A stretch of 64,000 nucleotides of DNA, taken from Lachnospiraceae bacterium AC2029 (lineage in GTDB: Bacteria; Bacillota; Clostridia; Lachnospirales; Lachnospiraceae). The first letter of the stretch is position 1, and each line of letters begins with the position of its first letter. The notes under the pieces were generated by a model that was not told the origin of the DNA, did no database searches, and worked only from the letters and a program-made list of their open reading frames with translations. The position numbers and the translations under genes were made by a program. The stretch is taken from positions 2,564,001-2,628,000 of the forward strand of contig JNLK01000001.1 of assembly GCA_000703065.1 (NCBI GenBank). Direction: 5' to 3'. This document shows, in pieces, positions 7,878 through 17,000 of the stretch.

Positions 7878-9311
7878 ATGAAGAAAACAATGCTTAAGCT
7901 TAAATTCAAGATCACTGCAGTTATGATGTCGGCCCTCATGGCCTTCAGTGCCTTATCTCTTTCCTCCGGAGTTGCATTTGCCGCGGAGGGAAAGGGGTCG
8001 GCTGACTCCGTTATTCCGGGACCCGCCTATGACATCGGGCTCCTGCTGATGGAAAACTTCGTTCCCGGCGGATCCGTCATCGGTCCCGGAATCGATATCA
8101 TCGTCAAATCCTTTGATGACGGAGGGCCTTCTCTCGCTGATATCTCTGATCAGATCAATGAGCTTCGTCAGGAGATCAGCAACCAGTTTGCGGATATCAA
8201 GAAACAGATGGCGGACTACAAGCAGGAGATCGAAGATAAGATCGTAGATCAGACCGTGATCGCACAAAAGGGCGCAGGCTTTGACGCACTTCTGACAGCA
8301 CTTCAGATCACTGACAGACAGATCAAGGCCATCACAGATGATACATCGATCACTGATAATGAGAAAGCAGTTGAGATCGCAATGCTTATCGGCCGGAATG
8401 ATCAGTGGACCCTGGATAACAACCTGTATTTCAAGTATCAGAGCTTTATGAATACACTGGCATCCCCCAGCTTCGCAGACCAGAAGAACCGCGATCTCTA
8501 TCAGGTGGTATATGATGATTTCAAATCACAGTCCATGTTCAGCGGTGAAGCACTCAATCTGTCGAGACCTTATATCGAAAGAGTTATCCTGCTTGGAATG
8601 TATGCCTACAGCATCAATGCAGAGTGCCTGAATGCAGCAAAGCGTGTATCCGAATTCACACCTGAGGATGTAGCAGGTCTGAATGAAGATGAACAGTATA
8701 ACTACAAAAATGTAAAATCCCTTACAAGTGTAGTGGATGCAGAGATCACAGCAATGAATGACCGCATGTTTAACGTGAATGAGGATGATACGGTGGCTAC
8801 GCATCTGAACAACTACGATACCATGAACAGACGGGTCTACCTGAATTGCGGAACCACATCCGTTGAACTTCCCGAGACGATCAGGGTCGGAAATCTGGAA
8901 GATGTCACCGATCAGGGTACATACGCTACAGTCTATGATATTTTGTTTAACGGATTCCTCTCACATGATGATCTTGCAAAGATTGCTGATCATGTAAGAT
9001 CTGTATATCCGGGAACGAGCTTACGGGATTTTCTGACGGATATGGGCTTCAATATGGCAGATGTTCCTCAGGATGCATTCCTTCCCTTAGCTGATCCGGA
9101 AGTATACTATTCGGAAGGGTTCATCTACGGCGGGGGTATCGGAATGAAACTCTACTACGACGTAAAGGATGTCTCCATCGATGATACGAATGTTGCGACG
9201 AGCACCGAGAAATGCTTCATTTATGCCGGATATCCCGATGGACATGGAGAAATTGAACAGCTTGCAACGGGACATGTTATTACCTTCTCAAATCCTCAGA
9301 GTTCTAAATAA
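7878..9311 (+). CDS. Secreted protein of unknown function with coiled-coil segment
   Basis: The 477-residue product has a classical signal peptide ending AFA near residue 35. A Gly/Pro-rich stretch (SVIPGPAYDIGLLLMENF) is followed by an amphipathic helix rich in heptads (DISDQINELRQEISNQFADI), then a mostly helical and finally mixed region. I do not recognise the family. The glycine-rich hydrophobic opening followed by long helices recalls helical pore-forming or adhesin-type domains, but no diagnostic motif is visible. The ATG at 7878 has AGGAGG 9 nt upstream; an in-frame ATG 25 codons earlier would hide the signal peptide. Probable target of the neighbouring two-component system. Confidence 0.75.
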   Translation: MKKTMLKLKFKITAVMMSALMAFSALSLSSGVAFAAEGKGSADSVIPGPAYDIGLLLMENFVPGGSVIGPGIDIIVKSFDDGGPSLADISDQINELRQEISNQFADIKKQMADYKQEIEDKIVDQTVIAQKGAGFDALLTALQITDRQIKAITDDTSITDNEKAVEIAMLIGRNDQWTLDNNLYFKYQSFMNTLASPSFADQKNRDLYQVVYDDFKSQSMFSGEALNLSRPYIERVILLGMYAYSINAECLNAAKRVSEFTPEDVAGLNEDEQYNYKNVKSLTSVVDAEITAMNDRMFNVNEDDTVATHLNNYDTMNRRVYLNCGTTSVELPETIRVGNLEDVTDQGTYATVYDILFNGFLSHDDLAKIADHVRSVYPGTSLRDFLTDMGFNMADVPQDAFLPLADPEVYYSEGFIYGGGIGMKLYYDVKDVSIDDTNVATSTEKCFIYAGYPDGHGEIEQLATGHVITFSNPQSSK

Positions 9312-9321
9312 ACTAAGACAC

Positions 9322-9388
9322 AACAGATCAAAAACGAAGACGCCGTTCCTTATCAGACAGGGAACGGCGTCTTCGTTTTTGATCTGTT
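9322..9388. terminator. Perfect 28-bp bidirectional terminator
   Basis: Arms 9322-9349 and 9361-9388 are complementary without mismatch around an 11-nt loop. A/T runs inside the arms (AAAAACGAAG and CTTCGTTTTT) let it serve both strands. It separates the convergent secreted-protein gene (+) and a small membrane-peptide gene (-). Confidence 0.9.
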
Positions 9389-9390
9389 TA

Positions 9391-9510
9391 CTATTTATCC
9401 TCTTTGTGCCAGTGCCAAAAGATAAATCCGAGAAGAAATACATAGATTGCCACGGAATAGAAAAAAGTAAACGCCAACAATGGGATCGGCACGTCTCTGT
9501 CCTTTTTCAT
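9391..9510 (-). CDS. 39-residue single-span membrane peptide
   Basis: The frame reads MKKDRDVPIPLLAFTFFYSV and continues with a hydrophobic stretch to the tail FWHWHKEDK. It has a charged N-terminus, one transmembrane helix of about 22 residues, and a His/Trp-rich end. AGGAGG stands 9 nt before the ATG on the minus strand, and its stop lies 3 nt from the strong shared terminator, so the gene is well framed despite its size. No family was recognised; roles such as membrane-complex accessory or toxin-like peptide cannot be told apart. Confidence 0.65.
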   Translation of the reverse strand: MKKDRDVPIPLLAFTFFYSVAIYVFLLGFIFWHWHKEDK

Positions 9511-9658
9511 GATTCTGGTCCTCCTGCCATACGGCTACACAAAACACGCATCAGATGCGAAAACCACACCTCTATTTTATCGTATTTCAGGGAGACGGGC
9601 AAGAAAAAAGAATATGAAAATAGAATGCAACAGGGTCTGCGATGAGAAAGAAGAAATC

Positions 9659-9687
9659 TTGAGTTAACGCCTGGATGATGATAGAAT
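9659..9687 (+). promoter_or_regulatory. Probable promoter of the STAS-kinase gene
   Basis: TTGAGT (9659-9664) and TAGAAT (9682-9687) are 17 bp apart, leaving a leader of about 90 nt before the start codon. Confidence 0.45.
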
Positions 9688-9782
9688 TGTAATAGTTCAT
9701 ATATAACAAAAATACAGTGTATATTGCAGGATAGTATGATATCGGTGAAAGGCCAAAGGAGCTTCACTGAGAAGGAGACAAA

Positions 9783-10949
9783 ATGGAATTTAAAACTGAA
9801 GGAAATGAGAAGATCATTTATCTGGAAGGCAGGATCAGTACGGATACGGTAAAGGCGGTGGAACAGGAGATCATGAAGATCATCGAGGAGCATCCGGAGC
9901 CGGTGCTGGTATTTGATCTGGAGCGTCTGGTATACATTTCCAGCGCGGGACTTCGCTTATTCCTTAAGTTTGCCAAGATATATAAGGAGAATCTGATCAT
10001 TCGCAATGTTCCGACCGAAATATATGAGATTTTTACCGTGACAGGTTTCACAACGATGATGAAGATTGAGAAGAAGCTTCGGGAAATCTCCATAGACGGG
10101 TGCAAGCTCCTGGGCCGGGGTGCCTGCGGAGCAATCTACAGGATTGATAATGAGACCATTGTAAAGGTATACAGAGACATCATGCCTAAGGAGAAGATCG
10201 AAGAGGGACAGGCTCTGGCACGGTACGCATTTCAGAGAGGGGTTCCGACGGCGATCGCTTTTGACAGGGTCAGAGTAGATGGATGTGACGGGGCGGTGTA
10301 TGAGCTGCTGGATGCGAAAAGCTTCCAGGAGATCGTACGTTCGGAACCGGAGCGACTGGAGGAAATGACGGGGATCTATGTGGATTTTCTTCGCGAGCTG
10401 CATGAGATCACTGCGGAAAAACCGGGAGATCTGAGGGATGCAAGGAAAGTGTACCAAAAACCCCTGGATCTGCTGAAGGGATATCTTCCGGATGACGTGA
10501 GCGACGGGATACGAAAGCTTCTTCAGGATATGCCGGAGGACATCCATATCGTGCATGGGGATCTTCATATGAAAAACCTGATGTACGTGGGCGGAGAGCC
10601 CATGGTGATCGACATGGACACCCTGTGCGTCGGTGATTTCGTCTTTGAGATCGGAAGACTTGCAACCTTCTATCATCTTGCACCTGAGGTATTTCCGGGT
10701 TTTGAGTCTGAATTCTATGGATTCCCGGAGGGAACCATTGACTATATCTGGAACAGGCTCCTGGAGACCTTTACGGATCCCGTCGACAGTCGGAGCCTGG
10801 ATAAGATCATGCTGGTCGGTTATCTGAATCTTACGAGGATCACGGTCCATCTTTATAGAAATGACCCGGAGAAGCTGGGCCCGAGCCTCGAGCATTGTGC
10901 GAAGCGGCTGGCGGATTATCTGCCCAAGGTGGATTCGCTGGTATTATGA
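9783..10949 (+). CDS. STAS domain fused to an aminoglycoside-phosphotransferase-like kinase
   Basis: The 388-residue protein begins with a STAS domain (residues 1-95) of the anti-sigma-factor-antagonist type, including the phosphorylatable serine context YISSAGLRLFLKF. From residue 105 comes an APH/choline-kinase fold: glycine loop LLGRGACGAIYRI, invariant Lys in IVKVYRD, catalytic HGDLHMKN and Mg-binding VIDMDTL. The kinase part fits a small family of APH-like proteins of unknown substrate. STAS domains are usually partners of SpoIIE-type phosphatases, one of which is encoded at 50184. GAAGGAG precedes the start. It could head the succinate dehydrogenase operon, 61 bp downstream. Confidence 0.8.
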   Translation: MEFKTEGNEKIIYLEGRISTDTVKAVEQEIMKIIEEHPEPVLVFDLERLVYISSAGLRLFLKFAKIYKENLIIRNVPTEIYEIFTVTGFTTMMKIEKKLREISIDGCKLLGRGACGAIYRIDNETIVKVYRDIMPKEKIEEGQALARYAFQRGVPTAIAFDRVRVDGCDGAVYELLDAKSFQEIVRSEPERLEEMTGIYVDFLRELHEITAEKPGDLRDARKVYQKPLDLLKGYLPDDVSDGIRKLLQDMPEDIHIVHGDLHMKNLMYVGGEPMVIDMDTLCVGDFVFEIGRLATFYHLAPEVFPGFESEFYGFPEGTIDYIWNRLLETFTDPVDSRSLDKIMLVGYLNLTRITVHLYRNDPEKLGPSLEHCAKRLADYLPKVDSLVL

Positions 10950-11010
10950 TCCTATAAGCAGGAGTTCAGGCTTCTGCGCTCTGATACCGGAAATGAATAT
11001 GGAGGTTGTT

Positions 11011-11580
11011 ATGATCCTAAAGAAAATGAATGCCATCATCTCCCTCTTACTTGTCACCGCGTGCCTGGCGCATGTGGGGGCTGAGCTTGTGTTCATTTTA
11101 TCCAAAGGAAAATACATGAGCCATTTCGGAATGGGGATCATGTCGGATATTGTCATGGGCACTGCGATGACGCATGTCCTGATCACGGTCATCATATTCT
11201 TCTTCCACGACAGTAAGCTGAAGATCCGGTACCCGGGGACAAATGTGCGCACCCTTCTTCAGAGGATCAGCGGAGTTCTTATGCTGGTCTTTCTTTTCCT
11301 GCATATCGGAACCGGTGACCGCCTGGCCTCGCAGGCGGACTCCGGGACGGGATATTATCTTCTCAATTATGTGAGCATGGCTCTGTTTTTTGCCATGGTT
11401 TTTTTGCATATTTCCGTGTCATTTTCCAATGCGCTGGTGACACTGGGAGCCGTGGAGTCCATGGAGAAAAAAAGGACGATCGATCGTATCGTCTGGGTGA
11501 TCTCCGGGCTCTTTTTTCTTGCGTCGACGGTCATCGTGATATACGGCTACTGCACTATGATCGGAGGTGAGGGCGTATGA
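11011..11580 (+). CDS. Succinate dehydrogenase/fumarate reductase membrane anchor subunit
   Basis: The 189-residue protein has five predicted transmembrane helices and conserved histidines within them (LAHVGAELVF, FLFLHIGTGD, FLHISVSFSN), as expected for the haem-b anchor of a succinate:quinone oxidoreductase. It precedes the flavoprotein gene with ATGA overlap and the iron-sulfur gene, so identity is set mostly by context. GGAGG lies 5 nt before the ATG; the open frame upstream is out-of-frame overlap with the kinase gene. It would pass electrons between the membrane carrier pool and the FrdAB/SdhAB catalytic part. Confidence 0.7.
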   Translation: MILKKMNAIISLLLVTACLAHVGAELVFILSKGKYMSHFGMGIMSDIVMGTAMTHVLITVIIFFFHDSKLKIRYPGTNVRTLLQRISGVLMLVFLFLHIGTGDRLASQADSGTGYYLLNYVSMALFFAMVFLHISVSFSNALVTLGAVESMEKKRTIDRIVWVISGLFFLASTVIVIYGYCTMIGGEGV

Positions 11581-13217
11581 AGCGGATTTTAGTGGTCGGA
11601 AGCGGTATCTCGGGTCTTACCACGGCGATTGAATGTGCGTACCGTGGGATGAAGGCGATCCTGGTTTCTCCCTTCCCCTCCGAGCGTTCTCAGTCCGTGC
11701 TGGCAGCGGGAGGGATCAATGCGGTGCTGGATCATAAGGGAGAGCAGGACAGTGTGGAAGCTCATATAGAGGACACCTTAAAGGGCGGCTGTTATATCGC
11801 CGGAGACCAGGCGGTTACAGGACTTTGCAAAGCGGCTCCGGAGATACTGGAGTGGCTGGAGCAACTGGGAACGGTATTTACCCGGATGGAGGATGGGAAG
11901 ATCGACCAGAGAGCCTTCGGAGGACAGTCCCGCAGGAGAACCTGCTACTGCGGCGCTTCCACGGGGAAGCAGATCGTTACGGCGCTTGTGATGGAGGCCC
12001 GTCGTTTTGAAGCACAGGGACTGATCGAACGGAGACTCTGGACGGACTTTCATTCTGCGTTGATCCGGGACGGTGTATGCTACGGAGCACGGTTCTATAA
12101 TGAAGCGGCCCGGACATTGGATGATATCACCGCGGATGCGGTTGTGATGGCTGTCGGCGGGCAGAATGCTCTGTTCGGAAAGACCACCGGAGCTACCCAG
12201 TGTGACGGTTATGCGGCCGGAAAACTCTTTCTTCAGGGAGTGGAGCTGAAGAATCTGGAGTTTATCCAGTATCATCCAACCACCATAATGACAGGACAGA
12301 AGAAGATGCTGATCTCCGAAGCGGCACGTGGAGAGGGAGGACGGCTCTACTACGAAGACAATGGAAACCGTGTATATTTCATGGAAGAAAGGTTCGGGGA
12401 GAGAGGAAATCTCATGCCCCGGGATGTGGTTTCCGGAACCATGTATGAGATGAACCGGCAGATCTGGCTGGATGTCAGCTTCCTCGGGAAAAAGAAGATC
12501 ATGGAACGGATCCCGGAGGTCTACGAGCTCTGTCTGAAATACAGAGGGCTGGATATCACAAAGGAGAGCATCCCCGTGGAGCCGTCGGTACATTTCTTTA
12601 TGGGCGGACTGGCTGTGAATCTTCTGCATGAGACAAATATAAAGCATCTTTACGCCGTGGGCGAGTGTGCTTCCATGTACCATGGAGCAAACCGCCTGGG
12701 CGGAAACTCGCTTCTGGCCGCGGTCTACAGCGGACGTGTGGCGGCAAGGGCCATATCGGAAGAGGAGCCTGTGTCCGAAAATGCGATCCCTGACTTCTCC
12801 TCCGGACTTGAGGAGGATACCCGCAGTCTGCAGGCGGGCTTCGGGTCAAAGAGCAAATTCTCCGTGGTATATGTGAAGAACATGCTGGCAGAACTGATGC
12901 AGAAGCATATGGGCATCGTTCGTGACGAAGCTGACCTGGAACAGGGCATTGCCGATACCTCCTACCTGTTGGATATTTCGGATCAGCTTAAGTATGACAG
13001 CTCCGAACTGCCGTATTTCAATTACAGCGCAAAGGGGATCCTGGCACTGGGGAAGGCTGCACTGATCTCGGCAAAGAGCCGGCAGGAGACCCGGGGAGCT
13101 CATGTAAGAAGGGACTATCCGGAGACGAAGGACGATTATGGTGCGGCAACCATTATTTCCTATTCGGACGGAGTCTTCAAAACAAGACTGGACAAGGAGG
13201 GAAGGTATGAGAGTTAA
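11577..13217 (+). CDS. Succinate dehydrogenase/fumarate reductase flavoprotein subunit
   Basis: The 546-residue protein starts with the Rossmann FAD motif (VVGSGISGLTTAIECAYRG), has the FAD-attachment region and the catalytic HPTT (QYHPTTIM), the active-site R/H segment SEAARGEGG, and the C-terminal ANRLGGNSLL FAD motif. These identify the catalytic subunit that interconverts fumarate and succinate. It overlaps the anchor gene by 4 bp and the iron-sulfur gene by 11 bp, so the three are translationally coupled. In a fermenting anaerobe fumarate reduction is the more likely direction, an inference from lifestyle. L-aspartate oxidase is excluded by the partners. Confidence 0.9.
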   Translation: MKRILVVGSGISGLTTAIECAYRGMKAILVSPFPSERSQSVLAAGGINAVLDHKGEQDSVEAHIEDTLKGGCYIAGDQAVTGLCKAAPEILEWLEQLGTVFTRMEDGKIDQRAFGGQSRRRTCYCGASTGKQIVTALVMEARRFEAQGLIERRLWTDFHSALIRDGVCYGARFYNEAARTLDDITADAVVMAVGGQNALFGKTTGATQCDGYAAGKLFLQGVELKNLEFIQYHPTTIMTGQKKMLISEAARGEGGRLYYEDNGNRVYFMEERFGERGNLMPRDVVSGTMYEMNRQIWLDVSFLGKKKIMERIPEVYELCLKYRGLDITKESIPVEPSVHFFMGGLAVNLLHETNIKHLYAVGECASMYHGANRLGGNSLLAAVYSGRVAARAISEEEPVSENAIPDFSSGLEEDTRSLQAGFGSKSKFSVVYVKNMLAELMQKHMGIVRDEADLEQGIADTSYLLDISDQLKYDSSELPYFNYSAKGILALGKAALISAKSRQETRGAHVRRDYPETKDDYGAATIISYSDGVFKTRLDKEGRYES

Positions 13218-13890
13218 GATACTCAGGCAGCAGTCGCCCTTTTCCGAACCCTACTGGCAGACCTTTTCCCATGATGGTTCTCCAGAGAAAAGCGTTGCGG
13301 CGGTTTTGGACGAATTGAATTATACGGATGATATCTTTGATATTGACGGGAATCCTGCCGGACGGATCTCCTGGGAGTGCTCCTGCCTGCAGGGAATGTG
13401 CGGCGGATGCGCTATGGTGATCTGCGGAAGACCGGCACTGGCCTGTGAAACATTTCTTCGGGATCTGCCGAAGGACGAGATCACCCTGGAACCTCTCAGG
13501 AAGTTTCCCACGGTCAGTGATCTGGTGGTGGACCGAAGCATCATCCAGGAGAATCTGAAGATCGCCAATGCCTGGATCGAGGAATATCAGCCCACGGATG
13601 AAAAGGAGCATGAACATCAGTATACCGCTGCGAGATGCCTGAAGTGCGGTCTCTGTCTGGAGATCTGTCCCAACTATTCCCGGGGACAGAGATTCTATGG
13701 TGCGGAGTTCGCCAACGATGCGTATCTGGTTGCGTCCCGCAGTGCGAATCATAAGAAGGAGGTCCGGGAAGCCTACAAGAAGCATTTTGCAGCGGGCTGT
13801 TCCAAGAGCCTGTCCTGCGAGGAGATCTGCCCCATGAAGATCCCTACGCTGGTATCCATGGCGAAGATGAACCGCGGCAGAAAATTCTGA
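13207..13890 (+). CDS. Succinate dehydrogenase/fumarate reductase iron-sulfur subunit
   Basis: The 227-residue protein has a [2Fe-2S] ferredoxin-type motif (CSCLQGMCGGCAMVICG with the distant Cys in LACETF), then CLKCGLCLEICPNY and a second cysteine set (CSKSLSCEEICP) for the remaining clusters. It relays electrons between the flavoprotein and the anchor. AAGGAGG precedes the ATG, which lies inside the end of the flavoprotein gene. Last gene of the operon. Confidence 0.9.
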   Translation: MRVKILRQQSPFSEPYWQTFSHDGSPEKSVAAVLDELNYTDDIFDIDGNPAGRISWECSCLQGMCGGCAMVICGRPALACETFLRDLPKDEITLEPLRKFPTVSDLVVDRSIIQENLKIANAWIEEYQPTDEKEHEHQYTAARCLKCGLCLEICPNYSRGQRFYGAEFANDAYLVASRSANHKKEVREAYKKHFAAGCSKSLSCEEICPMKIPTLVSMAKMNRGRKF

Positions 13891-13910
13891 TCTCGTTCAA
13901 ATATGGAACG

Positions 13911-13938
13911 TTACAGGCTACGAGGTTTATAGTATAAT
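13911..13938 (+). promoter_or_regulatory. Probable promoter of the APC-GGDEF-EAL gene
   Basis: TTACAG (13911-13916) and TATAAT (13933-13938) stand 16 bp apart in the gap after the iron-sulfur gene. Confidence 0.45.
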
Positions 13939-14004
13939 AGACAGGGGATGCTCCGAACGAAGAGAGGTGTGTTGTTTTGGGATAAGTGATTGAGGGGTGT
14001 AGGC

Positions 14005-17000
14005 ATGGAGAAACGGAGTCTGGACAGACATTTGAGCATGCCGGGAGCGCTTGCCTTCTCGGTAGGAACCAGTGTCGGATGGGGATCACTGGTCGTAACC
14101 TGCAATACCTATCTGGCGCAGGCCGGACCGCTGGGAAGCGTGTTGGGCCTGGCTCTTGGTGCGATAGTCATGCTGGTCATCAGCAGGAGTTATTCCGCTC
14201 TGATGAAGGCATATCCGGAAGCAGGAGGAGCCTATTCCTATACCAAGGAGATCTTCGGCTATGACTACGGTTTCCTTGCGGCATGGTTCATGGCTATGAC
14301 CTATATGGCCGTACTGTGGGCAAATGCCACCTCGCTTCCTCTTTTCGGCAGGATCTTCCTGGGCGGATTCTTCAAGGTCGGAAAGCTGTACACGATCTTC
14401 GGCTATGATGTCTATCTCGGAGAAATACTGTTATCCGTTGCGGCCCTCGTTCTGATCGGCCTTCTATGTATGCATTTTAAAAAGGCCGTAAATGTGTTCA
14501 TGATCATTCTGTTCGGCCTGTTCAGTCTTGGAATCCTGATCTGTTTCGGCGTGGCACTGTTCGGCAGGACGGGAAGTATGGAACCGCTCTTCCTGGAGGA
14601 CTCCTCCATGATCTCCCAGATCGCAAAGATCGCGGTCATTTCACCCTGGGCATTTATCGGTTTTGAAAGTATCTCACATGCGACGGAGGAACTTTCCTTC
14701 GAGCGAAAGAAGATCCACCGTCTGCTTGTCATTTCCGTGATCGTAACCCTGGCGCTCTACGTCTTCGTTACGCTTCTTTCCGTTACGGCATATCCCAGCC
14801 AGTACGGCAGCTGGTTCGATTATATCAAGGATCTGGACAACCTCAGCGGGATCGAAGCTCTTCCACCCTTCTATGCTGCACAGGCATACATGGGTGAAGC
14901 GGGCGTTTACGTCCTGATGATCGCACTTCTGGCGCTGGTCATCACCAGCCTGATCGGAAATATCTCCGCCCTCAGCCGGCTCTTCTACTCCATGGCAAAG
15001 GATCACGTCCTTCCGAAGAAGGTGGCAACGCTGAACAAGAAGAATATCCCTTCTGCTGCCATCCTCATGGTCGTACTGATCTCCGTGCTGATCCCGTTCC
15101 TCGGCAGAACCGCCATCGGCTGGATCGTGGATGTGACCACCATCGGTGCAACTCTGATCTACGGCGTAGTCTCTGCGGCGGGGATCAAGCTGGCAAGGGA
15201 ATCCAAGGACAGGAGAGGACTCATTGCCGGGATCGCCGGTCTTGTCATCATGATCGGATTCGGTATTTACATTCTGGTTCCCAACTTCGTTTCGCAGAGT
15301 ACCATGGCGAAGGAGACCTTCCTTCTCTTCATCATCTGGAGTATTCTGGGCTTCCTGTTCTTCCGATACATCCTGCGCAGGGACAAGGAGCACCGTTTCG
15401 GAACCTCGGTAGTGGTCTGGGTGGCGCTGCTCAGTCTGGTGCTTTTCATTTCCCTGGTATGGATGCGCCAGAGTATGCTGGCCTCCGATGAGGAGATGAA
15501 GACAAATGTGGAACAGTACTACGAAACCGCCCCGGCGGACCGGGACTCCGCGGAGGATGTCAGATTTATCAGCGATCAGCTGGATGAACAGAGGCAGGAT
15601 ACCACCCGGACCCTGCTGATGGCCATGGGAATGTTCGGCTTCGTTCTGGTCATCATGCTGACCAATCACTCCTACATGAGCAAGCGATCCCAGGAAAGCG
15701 AAATGAAGGCCAATACCGATACCATGACAGGCGTGAAGAACAAACATGCCTTCATGACACGGGAGAAGGAGATCAACACAAATATCAAGGATGAGGTCAT
15801 GGGCGGATTCGCTGTGGTTGTCTGTGACGTAAACGGATTGAAGAAGATCAATGATACCCTGGGACATAAAGCGGGAGATGAGTACATCATAGCCGCATGC
15901 CGGATGGTATGTGAGATCTTTCAGCACAGCCCGGTCTACAGGATCGGCGGTGATGAGTTCGTAGCCATTCTGGGCGGACGGGATTTTCATATGCGGGCGG
16001 AACTGATGCGCATCCTGCATGACCGTTCGGTACAGCATATCACGGACGGCGGAGCCGTGGTGTCCGGCGGTATTTCGGACTACGTGCCCGGCGATGACGA
16101 GGATTTCCACGCGGTCTTCGCAAGGGCCGATGAGCTGATGTATGTGGAGAAGAAGCTGCTGAAGAGCCTTGGCGCAGTTACCCGGGATGACGAGTCTGAT
16201 GCGGAGGCTGAGGTTGAGAAGGATCCTCTCGATGACATGATGAACACGATCGTGGAAGAACGGGCCATTCTGAATGTCCGCCGTAGCGTCCTGATCGTGG
16301 AGGATGAGATCATCAACCAGCAGATCCTTGGAAATGTACTGCACGAGGATTATCAGATCCTCTACGCATCAGATGGTGTGGAGGCCCTGGAATGCCTGGA
16401 GGAGCATAAGGAGGATGTGGCCCTGATCATGCTGGATCTGCTGATGCCCCGTATGGGAGGCGCAGAGCTGATCAGTCGCGTGCGTGAAGATGACAATCTG
16501 CAGAATATCCCCATCATCGTGCTGACGGCGGATCAGAAGACAGAGGTGGAGTGCCTTCAGCTGGGTGCATTTGACTTCATTCCGAAGCCCTATCCGGATC
16601 CGGAGATCATCCGTGCCCGTGTAAATAAGGCAATCGAGCTCTGTGAGGACAGAAATATCATTCATTCCACGGAGAGAGACGCTCTTACGAAACTTTTCAA
16701 TATCGGCCATTTCTTCCGCTATGTGAGTCTCTTTGATCAGCATTATCCCGACAGGCCGGCAGATGCAATCGTTGTGGATATCAATCATTTCCATATGGTC
16801 AATGAGCGTTACGGTAAGGAATATGGTGACGAGGTACTTCGGCAGATCGGTGATAAGGTGCGTCTGCAGGCCAGAAAGCTGGGTGGCGTAGGCTGCCGTC
16901 AGTCGGCGGATACCTTCCTGATCTATGCACCACACAGGGACAACTATGAAGAGATCCTTGCAAAACTGTCCGAGGGACTTGGACAGCTGAGCGAGGTGGA

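Noticed and set aside
9169-9645. 158-codon plus-strand frame across the end of the secreted-protein gene
   Set aside because: It overlaps that gene out of frame and runs through the 28-bp terminator; the well-framed minus-strand peptide gene explains the region better.
14674-16344. Open frame of 556 codons on the minus strand
   Set aside because: It is antisense to the APC-GGDEF gene and rich in His and Gln with no recognisable domain; the plus-strand protein is unmistakable.
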